Below are positions 20,952 to 31,470 of a stretch of 64,000 nucleotides of DNA, in pieces. The translations under genes were made by a program, and so were the position numbers. This stretch comes from Lactarius indigo (taxonomy: Eukaryota > Basidiomycota > Agaricomycetes > Russulales > Russulaceae), in contig JAFKAC010000022.1 in the NCBI GenBank assembly GCA_025766275.1, positions 124,001-188,000 on the forward strand, given 5' to 3'. Under the pieces are notes generated by a model that saw only the letters and a list, made by a program, of their open reading frames with translations, was not told the DNA's origin and did not search any database. Numbering within the stretch: the stretch's first letter is position 1; every line of letters starts with the position of its first letter.

Positions 20952-22907
20952 TCAGGCATCCTGAAAACCCTCCTTCTTCCACAGCTGTTGGAGGATAATG
21001 TCCTTTACATCGTCCAATTCTCCTGCTACTCCGTTAAGCCAATCACTGGTGTGCTGTTGAGGGGGTGCTTCTTGGACCGCCCTGGTAGCGACTTCAGGCT
21101 CTTGTTGATGGTAGTCAGTGTCGATATATCGACTACTTGATGCCAGGGGTTGATATCCCCCTTGTGGTTGTCTACAATCTCGGGCCATGTGTCCATCCTT
21201 TCCACAGTTATAACAGGTGACTGGCCTTTGGTTATTACGCCCTCCTCCTCTCTGTAGAAATCCCCCTCGTGGTCGGTATGGGGGTCATGGGGCGAGTAGT
21301 TCTTCTGCTCCTGTTAATCGTCCTTGAATTCGATCTGCTGATGTATCCATGGTGTTTGGGTCCATAGGGAGGTTCCTAGGCTGCCACAAGCTTCTTGGCG
21401 GTCCCTGCCACAGTTGCTGTCGCTGCGATCTTTCTTGTTTTTGCGGCACTCCTTTGTTGAGCATGGCTTTGAGGTGCATGTATTGCTGCTGGTGGGTGGT
21501 AGCCACTTTTTTCCATTCACGATAATTTTGTGGGGAGTCGAGGGTGTACACTTTGGAGTAGAGGTTGGTGGGTAGCCCACTTGTGAATAAGTTGAGCATC
21601 TGGGGATTGTCAAGCCGATAATGGGCGTGTTGCACTAGTTGTTCAAATTGGGTGCAATACTCATCTAGGTTGCCCCCAATCATCTTAAGCCCCTTCTTTA
21701 ATTCGTATTGGGCTTGTTCTTGTTCCATGGTGTTCCTGAAGCACTGCATGAAACATCATGTGACTTCATTCCATAGTCCTTCGCTGATATGGGGTATGCC
21801 TGCTTGTATCTGGCCATTGAGCCAGGTAAGCATTGCCAGCACCCATTCACTAACGTTGATGCCTTTAATGTATGATAGAAAGAGTAGGGCTCGTCGATAT
21901 GGCGTGGCCATGATGCCTTCATCTGCATTCATTCCCCAGTAGACATGCCATTGCATAAGGAACACTTCTACTTTTGCGCGTTCCCCATCGAAAACTGTAG
22001 GTGCCTTGCCAGCTAATTTGTTATTTTGGGGTGGAATGACGGGACCTGCACCTGGTAGTCCTCCTCCCAGATGTCCTCCTCCTGGTGGTCCACCAGGGAA
22101 CCCCCCAGGGAATCCTCCAAATCCATGTCCTCGTGGTGGCGGTCCTCCTCCTGGTAGATCCCCAGGAGGCCTGCCTCCTCCACTAGGGGGATCGGCCACA
22201 TCTGGTCTGATGGCTCGATGGATGGCTACATCGTTGTCGGTCATACGGTGGCCAGTATGTGGATTGATAGGGGCCAATATAGCCCTCGCTTCTTCTGCAA
22301 TACACTGTTGTTCTTCGTGAGCCAGCTGTTCTATAGTGTCAGCGGCTAGTTGTACTTCTTCTTGTGTTACAGTGGCAGTGGCCATGGCAACTGCTGGGCT
22401 GTGGATGTGGATTACTTCTGGTTTGGTCGGATGGATGGTAAGAGACTCAGTTCTCTGTATGATGTGTTTGCCAATGGCACCTAGGCTGGCGTCTTCTGCT
22501 GGTGTAGCTCCTCTGCTTGGTGATTGTTGACTATCGGAGGTTTCTTCTCCGCTGATTCCTTTGTTGGTGTGTTCCTGTGCTTGCCCATCAATAGGGCCGT
22601 AGTCTGCTCTGCTGTTGAGTTCACGTGTGACGATATCACAGTTGTAATTCCTCCCTGCTGGTCTTATGATATCCCAACAATGGTCTATAGGGTTCCAAGT
22701 AACCTTGGTCCAACAGAGGTGATCGAAATTGAACTCAACAGGTCGAAAACAGTTGGGGCCATTAAATTCTACAAAATATCCAGTATCCTCTCCTCGTTCT
22801 CTCCACTGAGCCACTCCTAGGAATCTTGTTGGTATGTTGTGGTCTCCTCGTCATTCAAGATGGTAGGGATGGAAAGACGTCCACTGTTCTCTGGTTGAGT
22901 ATGCCAC
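20952..22907 (-). pseudogene. gypsy-3 gag with three TGA stops
   Basis: A single frame of 652 codons from GTG at 22907 (A at -3, G at +4) to TGA at 20952. In-frame TGA codons lie at 22851-22853, 21756-21758 and 21285-21287, each where CGA (Arg) would fit. The N-terminal domain has FRPVEFNFDHLCW; a long Gly/Pro-rich linker follows (about 22230-22020), then the capsid-like part (WHVYWGMNADEG, LFTSGLPTNLY) and a zinc knuckle CYNCGKDGHMARDC. The end KKEGFQDA aligns with the other Gags, but the slippery heptamer is replaced by TGG AAG AAG. Confidence 0.87.
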
Positions 22908-22915
22908 GTTGAAGG

Positions 22916-22926
22916 ATCTTGGTCTT
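22916..22926 (-). other. primer-binding site of gypsy-3
   Basis: Minus strand AAGACCAAGAT, two bases inside the 5' LTR and exactly complementary (11/11) to the predicted RNA start ATCTTGGTCTT at 36512-36502. Confidence 0.7.
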
Positions 22927-22928
22927 AA

Positions 22929-23087
22929 TGTTACGCTCCACTGGCGTGAGTCCAACTTGGACACAAGAAAGGTGTAATCAACTTAGCGAAGGTTAGGCGA
23001 ATGGGGATCACATGTCAACCCAACGCAAGCTGAACAGGGGCACTCAAGGCACACGCTGCAGCGAAAGCAAGAAAGAACTATCCCTTG
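22929..23087 (-). repeat. 5' LTR of gypsy-3, inner part
   Basis: 159 bp starting TGTTACGCTCC, cut by copia-B at the duplication CCTTG (23083-23087). Matches one end of the solo LTR 46500-47008. Confidence 0.88.
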
Positions 23088-23700
23088 TGTTGATAAGTGA
23101 CCCTTGCGCACTTAGCGGCTCATACGGACCAGACTTGCAGCATGGACTGCTTTAGATTAGATTAAATGGACATGTTGATTACTTACTTCTGATCTGTACA
23201 ATCTAGTGCTTATCATTGCGTCATGTATGACATCACTGTACAATGACATCATGTAGACTACTCTGGACTCTTCATTGTACTCCATCTCTTGTTCTACTTT
23301 TAGCACTATGTTTATTATGATGTCACTATGATATCATTTGGTCTGGACTTTGCTTGTTCTTGTACGCCTTGTTCCTTTTACACACACTCCTTTGTCCTGT
23401 TGTAGAACAAAGCGTCCCTTATATTCTGTGACACTCTGTTACTCGCCTTGTAGTAGTGTCACCCTCCTGTATAGTATAAGTAGTAGACTTGTACGCTCCT
23501 GGTCCACATCAGTTCCTCACTGTTGTGTGCCAGGTATGTCTCCTCCTCTCTAATGTATCATCAGTTCCTCACTGTTGTGTGCCAGACTTCCACTTTGCTT
23601 CACTCTGCTTGACACCCCTGTGCTGCTTCCAGTCACCCTCTATATCTCACCACAGTCTTATCAGTCACTGTGAGTATAGTTCTTATGTGTCTGTTCATCA
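23088..23700 (+). repeat. 5' LTR of copia-B
   Basis: TGTTGATAAG to GTTCATCA. Contains TATAAGTAG (23475-23483) and three copies of TGACATCA or its reverse complement (23228, 23244, 23318). Confidence 0.94.
23228..23325 (+). promoter_or_regulatory. three TGACATCA-type sites in copia-B U3
   Basis: TGACATCA at 23228-23235 and 23244-23251, and TGATGTCA at 23318-23325. They resemble CRE/ATF-type bZIP half-palindromes and are kept in most LTRs of this family. Binding is inferred only. Confidence 0.4.
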
Positions 23701-23713
23701 GGTTATGGGCCCT
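23701..23713 (+). other. primer-binding site of copia-B (initiator tRNA-Met, internal)
   Basis: GGTTATGGGCCCT directly after the LTR. This is complementary to the anticodon stem-loop of initiator tRNA-Met (GGGCCCATAACC, with CAT as anticodon), the site used by Drosophila copia and yeast Ty5 through a half-tRNA primer. Confidence 0.75.
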
Positions 23714-23763
23714 GGTGCCCTAGCCACTCCACTTGGCTGGTCACTGTCTTCCTAGGAGGACAC

Positions 23764-24162
23764 TGTTAAAACGTGATAAGTACGTAAGGACCTTATCTAT
23801 AGCAGTTACGACATTACTGTACTATATTTACCATATTAGGCAGTCACGATACGTACAATAGCGGGCGTATCATGTCCCGTGATGAGGAGAAGTCCTATGA
23901 CTATCTCAGAAGGGCAAAACACATTAGGCGTGTGTAAAAACGCGATATTGTGGACGCCTTTACTCATCACTTAACCGCAAATGGACATGGTGGGGCCATA
24001 GAGCATAAATACCCTCCTATGTGGGGAGAGAGGCGAATACAGAACATCACCCACTTTGCTTGTGCACATTCTCCTCTCTCATTAGTCTCTCAACCTACTC
24101 AAAGGTGAGAACGTCCTTCCTGCGTGCTGCACTTTGGCCTATAAGGCTTTTGCTGCGCAACA
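23764..24162 (+). repeat. 5' LTR of copia-C
   Basis: TGTTAAAACG to GCGCAACA; contains CATAAATAC near 24004 as a TATA-like element. Confidence 0.94.
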
Positions 24163-24175
24163 GGTTATGGGCCCT
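24163..24175 (+). other. primer-binding site of copia-C (initiator tRNA-Met, internal)
   Basis: GGTTATGGGCCCT directly after the LTR, identical to copia-B although the LTRs are unrelated. Consistent with half-tRNA priming. Confidence 0.75.
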
Positions 24176-24538
24176 GTTACAGGGCTTGCCGCTGCACTTC
24201 TAGACGAAGTTGCACCTGGTGGTATCGCACTCCTACCCTCTGTATCTATGAACAGAGTGGTAATGAGAAAACAGCGAGCAGACCCCGGGAGGCACCCTGG
24301 CTCATAACAGACCCAGTATTGTACTCTAGAGGAGTACATAGACTTGGCCCACTGTCTAACGTTGACATGGTCGAGCAGTTCTTTTGGCATAGACAATTGG
24401 TAGTCTGCAAAGACCAATGTCTGCTACAGAATACGTTCTGTAGCCGAAGGGATTAATGCTGGTTTTATTATCTCACTCAGTATTATGATGAAAAATTCTA
24501 AATACTGACGTACTATAAAGCCAACAGATTTACCAACA

Positions 24539-27500
24539 ATGTCATCTCAATTAACTACTCTTGTCTCCGTCTTCGATGGCTCTAACTGGATCCTTTGGTC
24601 CAATGCCATGCAAGCCTTCTTCATGTCCCAAGGCCTCTGGGGTTACGTCGATGGATCTATCCCTCTCGACACTACAGCCGCCGCCGATGTTCAAGCTGCT
24701 TGGCGTCGCAGTGATGAAATGGCAAGGGGTAATCTTACCCTTCGCCTCTCTCCTGCTATCCAGCAAGCTGTCACCGGCACCTCTGCCAAATTGCTCTGGG
24801 ATGCTGTACAAGATCGCTATGGAGCGGTCTCTTTGCCACGCATTTACAAGGATTTTAAAGAAGCAGTTTCTATTCGCTTCAATCCTAACCAAAACCCAGT
24901 AGCAACTTTCGAGAAAATGGCTGCCGCCTTCTCTCGACTTGGTGCTGTTACTATTGGCACTGCTCCTAATCAAACAACGCTTGCGATATCTCCTCCCCTT
25001 CAGGCTTTGATAGCCATGTCCGCGCTTCCTCAGAAATGGGAAAATCTTATCCCCATTATCTGCAGCGGTGTTGCAACTGCTGATCTTAAACTTGCTTCAG
25101 TCTCTGGCATAGTTATTGGCCAGTTTGAAACTGAAACTAATCGCGGACAGCATAAGGGAGCACACAACGCGCAGAAACTTTCTGCCGTTAAACGCAAGCG
25201 CGATAACCCTCGCTTTTCAAAGCAGGGTGGTCAGCAGCAGCAACAGCCTTCCTCTTCCAATGCCCCCGGCCCATCTTCCCAGCAGCAGCCTAATCGGCAG
25301 CACGGAGGACGTGGCTCTGGTCGTGGCAAAGGAAAAGGCAAAGGCAAAGCGCGTGGCGGCGCTCCCCAGCATTCCCACATAGCCTCTGTAGCCGCATTAT
25401 CTCCGCCCACTTCTCACAAGGTGATCCATATTGGGTCATCTGGCGTCTCTACTCGCACAGAAGTCGAATCCTCTTCGCCTCAGAGGACTCCTGGCTTCTT
25501 TCCCTCCGTTAATACCACTATGACGCTCGCAGAGCGGCTGAATGTACCAGCTACAGTTCAGACCGCAAAGACGCTTGAGCAGCGTTTCGCCGATGTGGAT
25601 GCTCAAATGCGCCCCCGGATCGAAAAATTTATTGACGAAGAGTATGACTCCGACTTCGACATTGATATGACGCAAGCACCACCTGCTGGCGCCCAACCCA
25701 TTGTCGACATCGAGAGTCTAGATGACTCTGAGATTGCTGCCTATTGTAGTGAGTCATCAAATGCTCTACAATTAGACCTGAATGATCTAACTATATCAGA
25801 TGTTGACTCAGATAAAGAAAACCGAGCCCCGACACCTGAATATGTTGATCCGGAGGCAATTGAGGCTGAAGAGATAACAAAAATGTGGGAACAACCTTCA
25901 TTTACTGGCGCTGGTTCTATTCCAAAAGTTCCTTCTTTGGAGCTAATTCTTGCCGCATGGACCAGGAATCAGCAATATTTATATGACCATGGGCTTCCTA
26001 TGCACCCTGACTTCGGTACTTTGATATCCCTGTCAGGATCGCGTTCTATAACCCCCGAACACTTTCTAACTGGTCCAGATGAGGTTCTGGATTGGGGTTC
26101 CGATGAAGAAGAGTACGTTACTCCTTCATTTTGCCTATTACGTGCTGATCACGTTACAGAATTAGTCCAGCCCCCAAAAAATCTAAGGGGTGGCAGATCT
26201 AACTGTAACGTACTGGAGTCACATGTAAAGAAGTTGCCTGAAATGTACAATAATACTAGTGCTCTTCTCAATTTTCTTGAGTGTGAGCACAATGAGTACT
26301 TCAGTCAATGCACAGAATGTTTGAAGCGTACTAAAAATATGTGGCTTCTTGACTCAGGAGCCTCAGCGCACTTTACCAATAGTCTCAGTGATTTTATTGA
26401 GTATAAGTCGCTAGCCAAGTCTGACAGAATACCTGTCAAAACCGCGGCTCACATGATATATGTTGAAGGAGTTGGTACTGTCTTGCTAGAGCATTATATC
26501 GCAGACAAACTTGTAACTACACGAGTTTATCCAGTCTTTCACATACCTTCTATGAGCACACGGTTACTATCAATGGGAGTATTCCTACAGCAAGGATTGC
26601 GCGTCTTGGGGAATTCGCAGCATATAGACTTGCTAAGAAAAAATAAAACAATTGTCCAATGTAAACCCCTTATTCACGGACAATCACTATTTTGGCTAGA
26701 TGCCTCTATATCTAATCTAACTGAGTTAGATTACGCCAACATATCTGCATTGTATAATGTGGATTATGACCTTATGCATCGTCGCCTCGGACACCCATCT
26801 AATGAGGTTCTAAGACGATCTAAGGAAAACACTAAGGGTTTCCCTGATGGAATTATAATTCCGACCTCTGATAAACTATGTCCAGGATGTGCGCAAGGCA
26901 AAATGCCTGCAGCATCTCATCCTCCTTCCGAGACAAGGGCTAAAGCCTCCTTTAGTCGGATTCATTCTGATCTAAAAAGCTTCCCTATACCGTCATATCA
27001 CAAGTACAAGTATTTTATCGTCTTCTTCGATGATTATACTTCTTTTGCTTGGATCACTCTCTTACGGGATAAAGCCTCTGCTATTACTGCTTTAAAGCAG
27101 TGGCTTGCGCTGATCAAAAATCAATTTGACGCTACCATAAAAGAGTGGATGTCTGATGCTGGCGGTGAATACAAATCGGATGCTTTTCTGAAGCAGCTAA
27201 AAGATGCCGGCATTACAGTGCTACAGTCCGCGCCACATACCCCACAGCAGAATGGCCGCGCTGAGCGCTTTATGCGTACAGTCATGGACAAAGCTCAGGC
27301 CATGCGCCTTGATGCTTGTTTACCTCAGAGTTGGTGGGAATTTGCAGTTTTACATGCTATACATTGTTATAATAGAACTCCAATCAGTCGCCTTCAATGG
27401 CAGACCCCCTATGGACTATTATACAATGAGAAACCTGACATTGCTCATCTTCGAGTCTTTGGATCGGGTGCTTATGTCCATATCCCTGAAGCTCGCCGGG

Positions 27501-29791
27501 TGAATAAACTTTCCCCTAAAAGCGAACTTATGATCTACCTTGGTAGGGGATCTGGAATGAAGGCTGATGTCTTCATGCGCACTCCAAATACCTTATTTTA
27601 CTCGGACAAAGCCCTCTTTGATGAAGCATTGTTTCCTAAATGTCCATCGGACAGTGTTAGGAGTAAACCCAAAGGTGTTACTCAGTTAGATGATACAGCT
27701 TCTGATGATGAGCTGTTAAAGGACAATACCACTCCTGGTGTTGATGACGACCCTCCACCTGAGCCTCCTAAAGTGAGGAGCGCTCCACAAGCCCCTGTGG
27801 CACCTCCTCCTAGTATGTCTACTGGAGGAAGTGGATCGCAGCTACCTCCGCCTTTACCGCCACAACCCGTACCAGGTCCTAGTCAACCTAGGAGGTCGGC
27901 GCGTACAAGGAAACAAACTTCTCGTCCAGATAATGTCTATGGAGATAGGCCTCCTACTACGATTATTCGTGACATTGAGCAGACTCGCACTTGGCGACAG
28001 CTGACTGGTGACCAGCCGAGTAGCTCTCGGTTGCGTTCACGTCAAGATCAGACGGTACCAGGAGATTTTCCTGAGCAACCCGAGTCTGGTCCTCCTCGTG
28101 CTTCGGGTGATAATCCGCACCTTTCGGACGATGAAGTAGAGCAGCAATTGCTCACCCGCCTTGCTCAGGAAGGGGGAGTCAAATTTCTAGATCTTCTGCT
28201 AGCCAAAGCAGTTTCACCAACAGATCTAGACGCACCTGATACCTCTAATATTAGAGAATGGACTTATCGAGACATTCTAAAGATGCCAAGTGACTCTCAG
28301 GAGGAGTGGCGTAATGCGTGCAAAGAGGAACTAGCTTCCCTTCGCAATCGCAAAGTCTATGAACTTGTTAACCCGCCGAAAGGCAGAAAGGTTATTAAGA
28401 ATCGATGGGTATTTGACTTAAAGTCAGATGGCCGAAAGAAAGCCAGGCTAGTTGCCAAAGGTTTTTCTCAGGTTGAAGGCATTGATTATGACGAAATATT
28501 CTCGCCTGTGGTATGGTTTGAGACTGTCCGGATGATGCTTGCGCTTGCAGCGCTAAAAGATTGGCACATCTCTGGACTAGACGTCAAAACAGCATTCCTG
28601 TATGGGGACCTCGATGAGGAACTCTACATGGAACAACCTGAAGGGTTTAAAATCCCTGGTCAACAAAATAAAGTGATGCGCCTTAGAAAAGCCATTTATG
28701 GACTTAAACAAGCTGCTCTCGCTTGGTGGAGAGCGCTAGATAAGTCTATGGGTACTCTAAGCTGCACACGTCTACAATCAGACTCAGGTCTCTTTGTAAA
28801 TGAGGAAAAGACAATTGTTGTAATTGTCTATGTTGATGATGTCCTTTTCCTCGGAAAAAATAAAAAACACATTGATTCCCTGAAGCAGCGCTTCATGAAG
28901 ATCTGGGAATGCAGAGATCTTGGAGATACCAAGGAGTTTCTTCGAATGCGCATACTACGATCTAAGGGTAGAATCCTAATTGATCAACAGGACTACCTTC
29001 AGAAAGTACTACAGCGCTTCAAACTGATTAACGCCAAATCAGTACCAACTCCATTACCGGAAGGGTATCATCCTACCCCTAATAAGGAATCTGCATCTCC
29101 AGAACTTCGCGCTTCATATCAACAAGTGATAGGATCACTCCTATACATAATGATTGGAACGCGACCAGATATTGCTTATGCTGTTACCAAAATGGCGCAG
29201 TTTGCTGCCAACCCATCTGAGGACCACTTAAAGCGTGCACTTTATATTTGCCGCTATTTACTTGGGACCTCTAATTATACTTTAGTCTATAATGGTAAAA
29301 GTGATGGTGGTATAATAGCATATGCGGATTCTGATTGGGCCTCAGATCCAGTCACTAGAAAGTCCACTACAGGCTATTTAGTAAAAATGGCTAATGGAAT
29401 ATTCTGCTGGAATTCGAGAGCACAAAAATCAATTGCGCTTTCATCCACTGAAGCAGAATATATGTCGCTGTGTGATACAAGCAGACAATTGGTCTGGATA
29501 CGTTCGCTCTTTCTTGAGCTAGGAATAAATCTAGAACCAATTCCATTATGCGGAGATAATCAAGGCTCCATATTTCTATCTTCTAATCCGGTTCAAGAAA
29601 AACGGATTAAACATATCGATTTGCGTCACCACTACATATGTGAAGTAATTCGAGATAAGAAGATAGAACTATTCTTTATAGAAGGAGCTGAGAACCCCGC
29701 AGATCTTTTTACTAAGAATCTGGGTCGCATTAAGTTCCTAAAATTCAGGGAACAGCTTGGGCTGGAGTTTCACTCGCCCACGAGAGCTTGA
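24539..29791 (+). CDS. copia-C Gag-Pol polyprotein
   Basis: 1750 residues, ATG start 376 bp after the LTR. Gag (about 1-200) begins like UBN2-type copia Gags. Instead of a CCHC knuckle it has a Gly/Arg/Lys-rich stretch at about 256-276. An acidic linker of roughly 270 residues follows (about 327-600). Then protease DSGASAHF (about 605), GAG-pre-integrase (LMHRRLGH, about 744), integrase D,D,E (HSDLK about 810, MSDAGGEY about 873, GRAERF about 908), RT (KNRWVFDLK, YVDD about 1432) and RNase H (YADSDWASD, about 1600) ending in the LRHHYICE and NPADLFTKN motifs. The order protease-integrase-RT-RNase H is that of Ty1/Copia. SPVVWFETVR has Trp where Arg is usual (about 1323), a possible CpG change. 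All catalytic residues are otherwise present. Confidence 0.95.
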   Translation: MSSQLTTLVSVFDGSNWILWSNAMQAFFMSQGLWGYVDGSIPLDTTAAADVQAAWRRSDEMARGNLTLRLSPAIQQAVTGTSAKLLWDAVQDRYGAVSLPRIYKDFKEAVSIRFNPNQNPVATFEKMAAAFSRLGAVTIGTAPNQTTLAISPPLQALIAMSALPQKWENLIPIICSGVATADLKLASVSGIVIGQFETETNRGQHKGAHNAQKLSAVKRKRDNPRFSKQGGQQQQQPSSSNAPGPSSQQQPNRQHGGRGSGRGKGKGKGKARGGAPQHSHIASVAALSPPTSHKVIHIGSSGVSTRTEVESSSPQRTPGFFPSVNTTMTLAERLNVPATVQTAKTLEQRFADVDAQMRPRIEKFIDEEYDSDFDIDMTQAPPAGAQPIVDIESLDDSEIAAYCSESSNALQLDLNDLTISDVDSDKENRAPTPEYVDPEAIEAEEITKMWEQPSFTGAGSIPKVPSLELILAAWTRNQQYLYDHGLPMHPDFGTLISLSGSRSITPEHFLTGPDEVLDWGSDEEEYVTPSFCLLRADHVTELVQPPKNLRGGRSNCNVLESHVKKLPEMYNNTSALLNFLECEHNEYFSQCTECLKRTKNMWLLDSGASAHFTNSLSDFIEYKSLAKSDRIPVKTAAHMIYVEGVGTVLLEHYIADKLVTTRVYPVFHIPSMSTRLLSMGVFLQQGLRVLGNSQHIDLLRKNKTIVQCKPLIHGQSLFWLDASISNLTELDYANISALYNVDYDLMHRRLGHPSNEVLRRSKENTKGFPDGIIIPTSDKLCPGCAQGKMPAASHPPSETRAKASFSRIHSDLKSFPIPSYHKYKYFIVFFDDYTSFAWITLLRDKASAITALKQWLALIKNQFDATIKEWMSDAGGEYKSDAFLKQLKDAGITVLQSAPHTPQQNGRAERFMRTVMDKAQAMRLDACLPQSWWEFAVLHAIHCYNRTPISRLQWQTPYGLLYNEKPDIAHLRVFGSGAYVHIPEARRVNKLSPKSELMIYLGRGSGMKADVFMRTPNTLFYSDKALFDEALFPKCPSDSVRSKPKGVTQLDDTASDDELLKDNTTPGVDDDPPPEPPKVRSAPQAPVAPPPSMSTGGSGSQLPPPLPPQPVPGPSQPRRSARTRKQTSRPDNVYGDRPPTTIIRDIEQTRTWRQLTGDQPSSSRLRSRQDQTVPGDFPEQPESGPPRASGDNPHLSDDEVEQQLLTRLAQEGGVKFLDLLLAKAVSPTDLDAPDTSNIREWTYRDILKMPSDSQEEWRNACKEELASLRNRKVYELVNPPKGRKVIKNRWVFDLKSDGRKKARLVAKGFSQVEGIDYDEIFSPVVWFETVRMMLALAALKDWHISGLDVKTAFLYGDLDEELYMEQPEGFKIPGQQNKVMRLRKAIYGLKQAALAWWRALDKSMGTLSCTRLQSDSGLFVNEEKTIVVIVYVDDVLFLGKNKKHIDSLKQRFMKIWECRDLGDTKEFLRMRILRSKGRILIDQQDYLQKVLQRFKLINAKSVPTPLPEGYHPTPNKESASPELRASYQQVIGSLLYIMIGTRPDIAYAVTKMAQFAANPSEDHLKRALYICRYLLGTSNYTLVYNGKSDGGIIAYADSDWASDPVTRKSTTGYLVKMANGIFCWNSRAQKSIALSSTEAEYMSLCDTSRQLVWIRSLFLELGINLEPIPLCGDNQGSIFLSSNPVQEKRIKHIDLRHHYICEVIRDKKIELFFIEGAENPADLFTKNLGRIKFLKFREQLGLEFHSPTRA

Positions 29792-30351
29792 GCAGCTCAA
29801 CGCTATGGTTGGAGGTAGAATAAGAAGGGTTTTTCATAACTTCTCCGTGTACATCGTTTCTTCTTTCCCACTAAAAGGGAATACACAAGAAATGAGTCAC
29901 GAACGACTTGTTCTTCTCAAAAAACTGTACAAGCTTATTGAGTCTGATGACCCTAAGCTTTTATGATTTCTGAGAAGACTGTCCCGCGAGAGTTGTTCTC
30001 TCACAAATCATAAAAGTTTATTGAGTCATCCGACTCTAAGCCTTCTATGGTTTTGTGTCAAACAACCCTGGTATTCTTACCAGAAGGAAGCTCACACACC
30101 CTGTTCTATCACCAGCATAGTATAACTGCTCACTAAACCGAGGATCGATGACCATTGTTGGGGTTAAGCGTCCCTTTCATTCTATGAAGGGATGTCGCTA
30201 TGACCCCACACCTAATCCCCTATACATCCCTCTGACATTTGAGGATCGAAGCGTCCTTGGTCGATGCTTATTACCGACCCCTCTATAAAATGTCTTTAAT
30301 GTAAGGTCTTTGCTTAGATGCGCTTTACTAGCTGCACTAAGCAAGGGGGAG
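29792..30351 (+). other. copia-C 3' untranslated region and polypurine tract
   Basis: 560 bp without a convincing gene. Contains a repeated TTATTGAGTC motif (29935, 30018) and ends with AGCAAGGGGGAG just before the 3' LTR, the likely polypurine tract. Confidence 0.6.
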
Positions 30352-30750
30352 TGTTGAAACATGATAAGTACGTAAGGACCTTATCTATAGCAGTTACGAC
30401 ATTACTGTACTATATTTACCATATTAGGCAGTCACGATACGTACAATAGCGGGCGTATCATGTCCCGTGATGAGGAGAAGTCCTATGACTATCTCAGAAG
30501 GGCAAAACACATTAGGCGTGTGTAAAAACGCGATATTGTGGACGCCTTTACTCATCACTTAACCGCAAATGGACATGGTGGGGCCATAGAGCATAAATAC
30601 CCTCCTATGTGGGGAGAGAGGCGAATACAGAACATCACCCACTTTGCTTGTGCACATTCTCCTCTCTCATTAGTCTCTCAACCTACTCAAAGGTGAGAAC
30701 GTCCTTCCTGCGTGCTGCGCTTTGGCCTATAAGGCTTTTGCTGTGCAACA
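30352..30750 (+). repeat. 3' LTR of copia-C
   Basis: 399 bp, TGTTGAAACA to TGTGCAACA, followed by the target duplication GACAC. Confidence 0.94.
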
Positions 30751-30755
30751 GACAC

Positions 30756-31470
30756 ACCAGGCTAAGGTCTGTCTGGGGCCTTACCAGCCTTGCCCAAGGC
30801 AGAGAGCAGTGGGGCGCCACTTGTCTCTGCTGAGGAACCTCCTGTATCATGTACTGCCCAGTAGTCCTACTTTCACCCCTACTGTTTTCCTAGCCCCTGC
30901 GCTATGCGCAAGGAGACTGGATCTGGTAGCCCTTCAATCAATATCCAGGTGTGCATGACCCACTGGGTTGTGTATTGTGGAGCTTAGCGCCAGCTGTCTC
31001 TGGTGCTCCACACTGGGCGCAGGATCTCCTCACCATGGGAGTGTAAAACCTGGTTCAGACTCTGGGGGGTGTTCACCTTATGGTGTTCTGCAACCAGATA
31101 CCTGCCTTGTAGCGGCAATGGGAAAGGATTCAGTAAAGCCACTTGTGGCGATGAGGCAACCAACAGGCCGAGGAGGCTGAGGTAGACAGCCTTGGGCTCT
31201 GAAAGCATTCCCTTCACCTTCCCCCTGACGCAAACCATTTGAGCTGTGTCTTAGACACGTCCTGGCTGGCAGCTAGCTCATGGTATGGCAAAGGGACTCT
31301 CCCAACCTGGGCCTAGCCCTTGTATCACTGGCATACTATCAGGAGGCAGGATGCGTTAGCATTCTGGCCTTACAGAATCACAGACAGGAGTGGTATCCCC
31401 ATCTATCTTTGTCTTGCAAACTATGAAGCACTATCGCTGACTGCTCCTCGGCGATAGATAAATCATCCCA
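30756..31470 (+). other. copia-B leader, downstream part
   Basis: Long non-coding leader between the copia-C insertion and the copia-B ATG. Together with 23701-23763 it makes a leader of almost 800 nt. No recognisable gene. Confidence 0.65.

Larger units (their letters stand above)
23764..30750 (+). mobile_element. copia-C, complete Ty1/Copia element
   Basis: Two 399-bp LTRs (23764-24162, 30352-30750), flanked by GACAC (23759-23763, 30751-30755). I count only about four LTR differences. It has a primer-binding site, one open polyprotein gene of 1750 codons and a polypurine tract. Same family as copia-A. Probably recently active. Confidence 0.95.

Noticed and set aside
23338..23755. Open frames inside the copia-B LTRs (also at 36063-36438)
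   Set aside because: They lie in LTR sequence that is also present as solo LTRs with broken frames; no motif.
24551..24973. Antisense open frames inside copia and gypsy genes (for example opposite copia-C gag)
   Set aside because: They mirror codon use of the sense genes and have no motifs; treated as shadows.
29757..29966. Small open frame overlapping the end of copia-C pol
   Set aside because: No family motif, overlaps the end of RNase H in another frame and lies in the 3' untranslated region; probably chance.
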